Source of the DNA: Nonomuraea jabiensis | GTDB lineage: Bacteria; Actinomycetota; Actinomycetes; Streptosporangiales; Streptosporangiaceae | Assembly (NCBI RefSeq): GCF_014204795.1 | Contig: NZ_JACHMB010000001.1 | Span: 4,898,001 to 4,962,000, forward strand | Length of the DNA stretch: 64,000 nucleotides | Direction of reading: 5' to 3' | Part shown: piece by piece, positions 63,952 through 64,000 of the stretch | Layout: each line of letters opens with the position of its first letter | Numbering within the stretch: the first letter of the stretch is position 1 | Program-made: the position numbers and the translations under genes | The notes under the pieces: model-generated | Told to the model about the DNA's origin: nothing | Databases searched by the model: none | Seen by the model: the letters and a program-made list of their open reading frames with translations, nothing else

Positions 63952-64000
63952 GATCGTGGCCCCCAGAGCACACAATTATGGACGGATGATCCGTTTTGGG

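Overview
This is a high-GC actinobacterial chromosome segment. The gene order lysA-hom ... thrC-thrB-rho ... rpmE-prfA-prmC-tsaC ... glyA-wecA-atp operon is the conserved actinomycete block. GTG and TTG starts, GC-rich third codon positions and a Rho with a long Arg/Asp/Gly-rich insert fit a Streptosporangiales/Nonomuraea-like genus; that genus-level guess is inference.

Layout. 1-2300: a proline-rich hypothetical protein flanked by three low-complexity or tandem-repeat tracts, two with a 16-bp period. 2293-5875: an aromatic-hydroxylase-type FAD monooxygenase, then a PadR regulator divergent from a short-chain dehydrogenase, with a perfect PadR-type palindrome between them. 6119-7527: a thiamine-binding-type small protein, an acidic hypothetical protein and uracil-DNA glycosylase. 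7634-12508: a sugar-type ABC importer operon on the minus strand with two lipoprotein binding proteins and two permeases; one permease carries an inserted extracellular beta-sandwich-like domain, and no ATPase is encoded nearby. 12639-16196: PadR, ABC ATPase and FtsX-type permease operon. 16183-17898: trehalose synthase.

18162-35264 is the most unusual part. An asparagine-synthetase-like protein and seven glycosyltransferase-like proteins from two recurring modular families, plus one membrane/coiled-coil protein, surround and interrupt the lysine/threonine genes. About 10 kb of these genes (25149-35264) lie between hom and thrC, which are normally adjacent in actinomycetes. A catalytic-domain-less arginyl-tRNA-synthetase-like protein precedes lysA. 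The likely role is synthesis of a cell-surface glycan or glycoconjugate (inference).

35423-45086 returns to housekeeping: thrC-thrB, rho, a NarL-type two-component pair, rpmE, prfA-prmC and tsaC. 45176-47484 encodes a low-complexity repeat protein and a small helical partner. 47969-58909 holds glyA, wecA, AtpI- and AtpZ-like proteins, the complete F1Fo ATP synthase atpBEFHAGDC and a DUF2550 protein. 58929-63951 holds a PduO-type cobalamin adenosyltransferase, a NatAB-like ABC exporter with a histidine kinase directly behind it, a STAS-domain protein and a TetR regulator. No tRNA, rRNA, CRISPR array, insertion sequence or prophage was seen.
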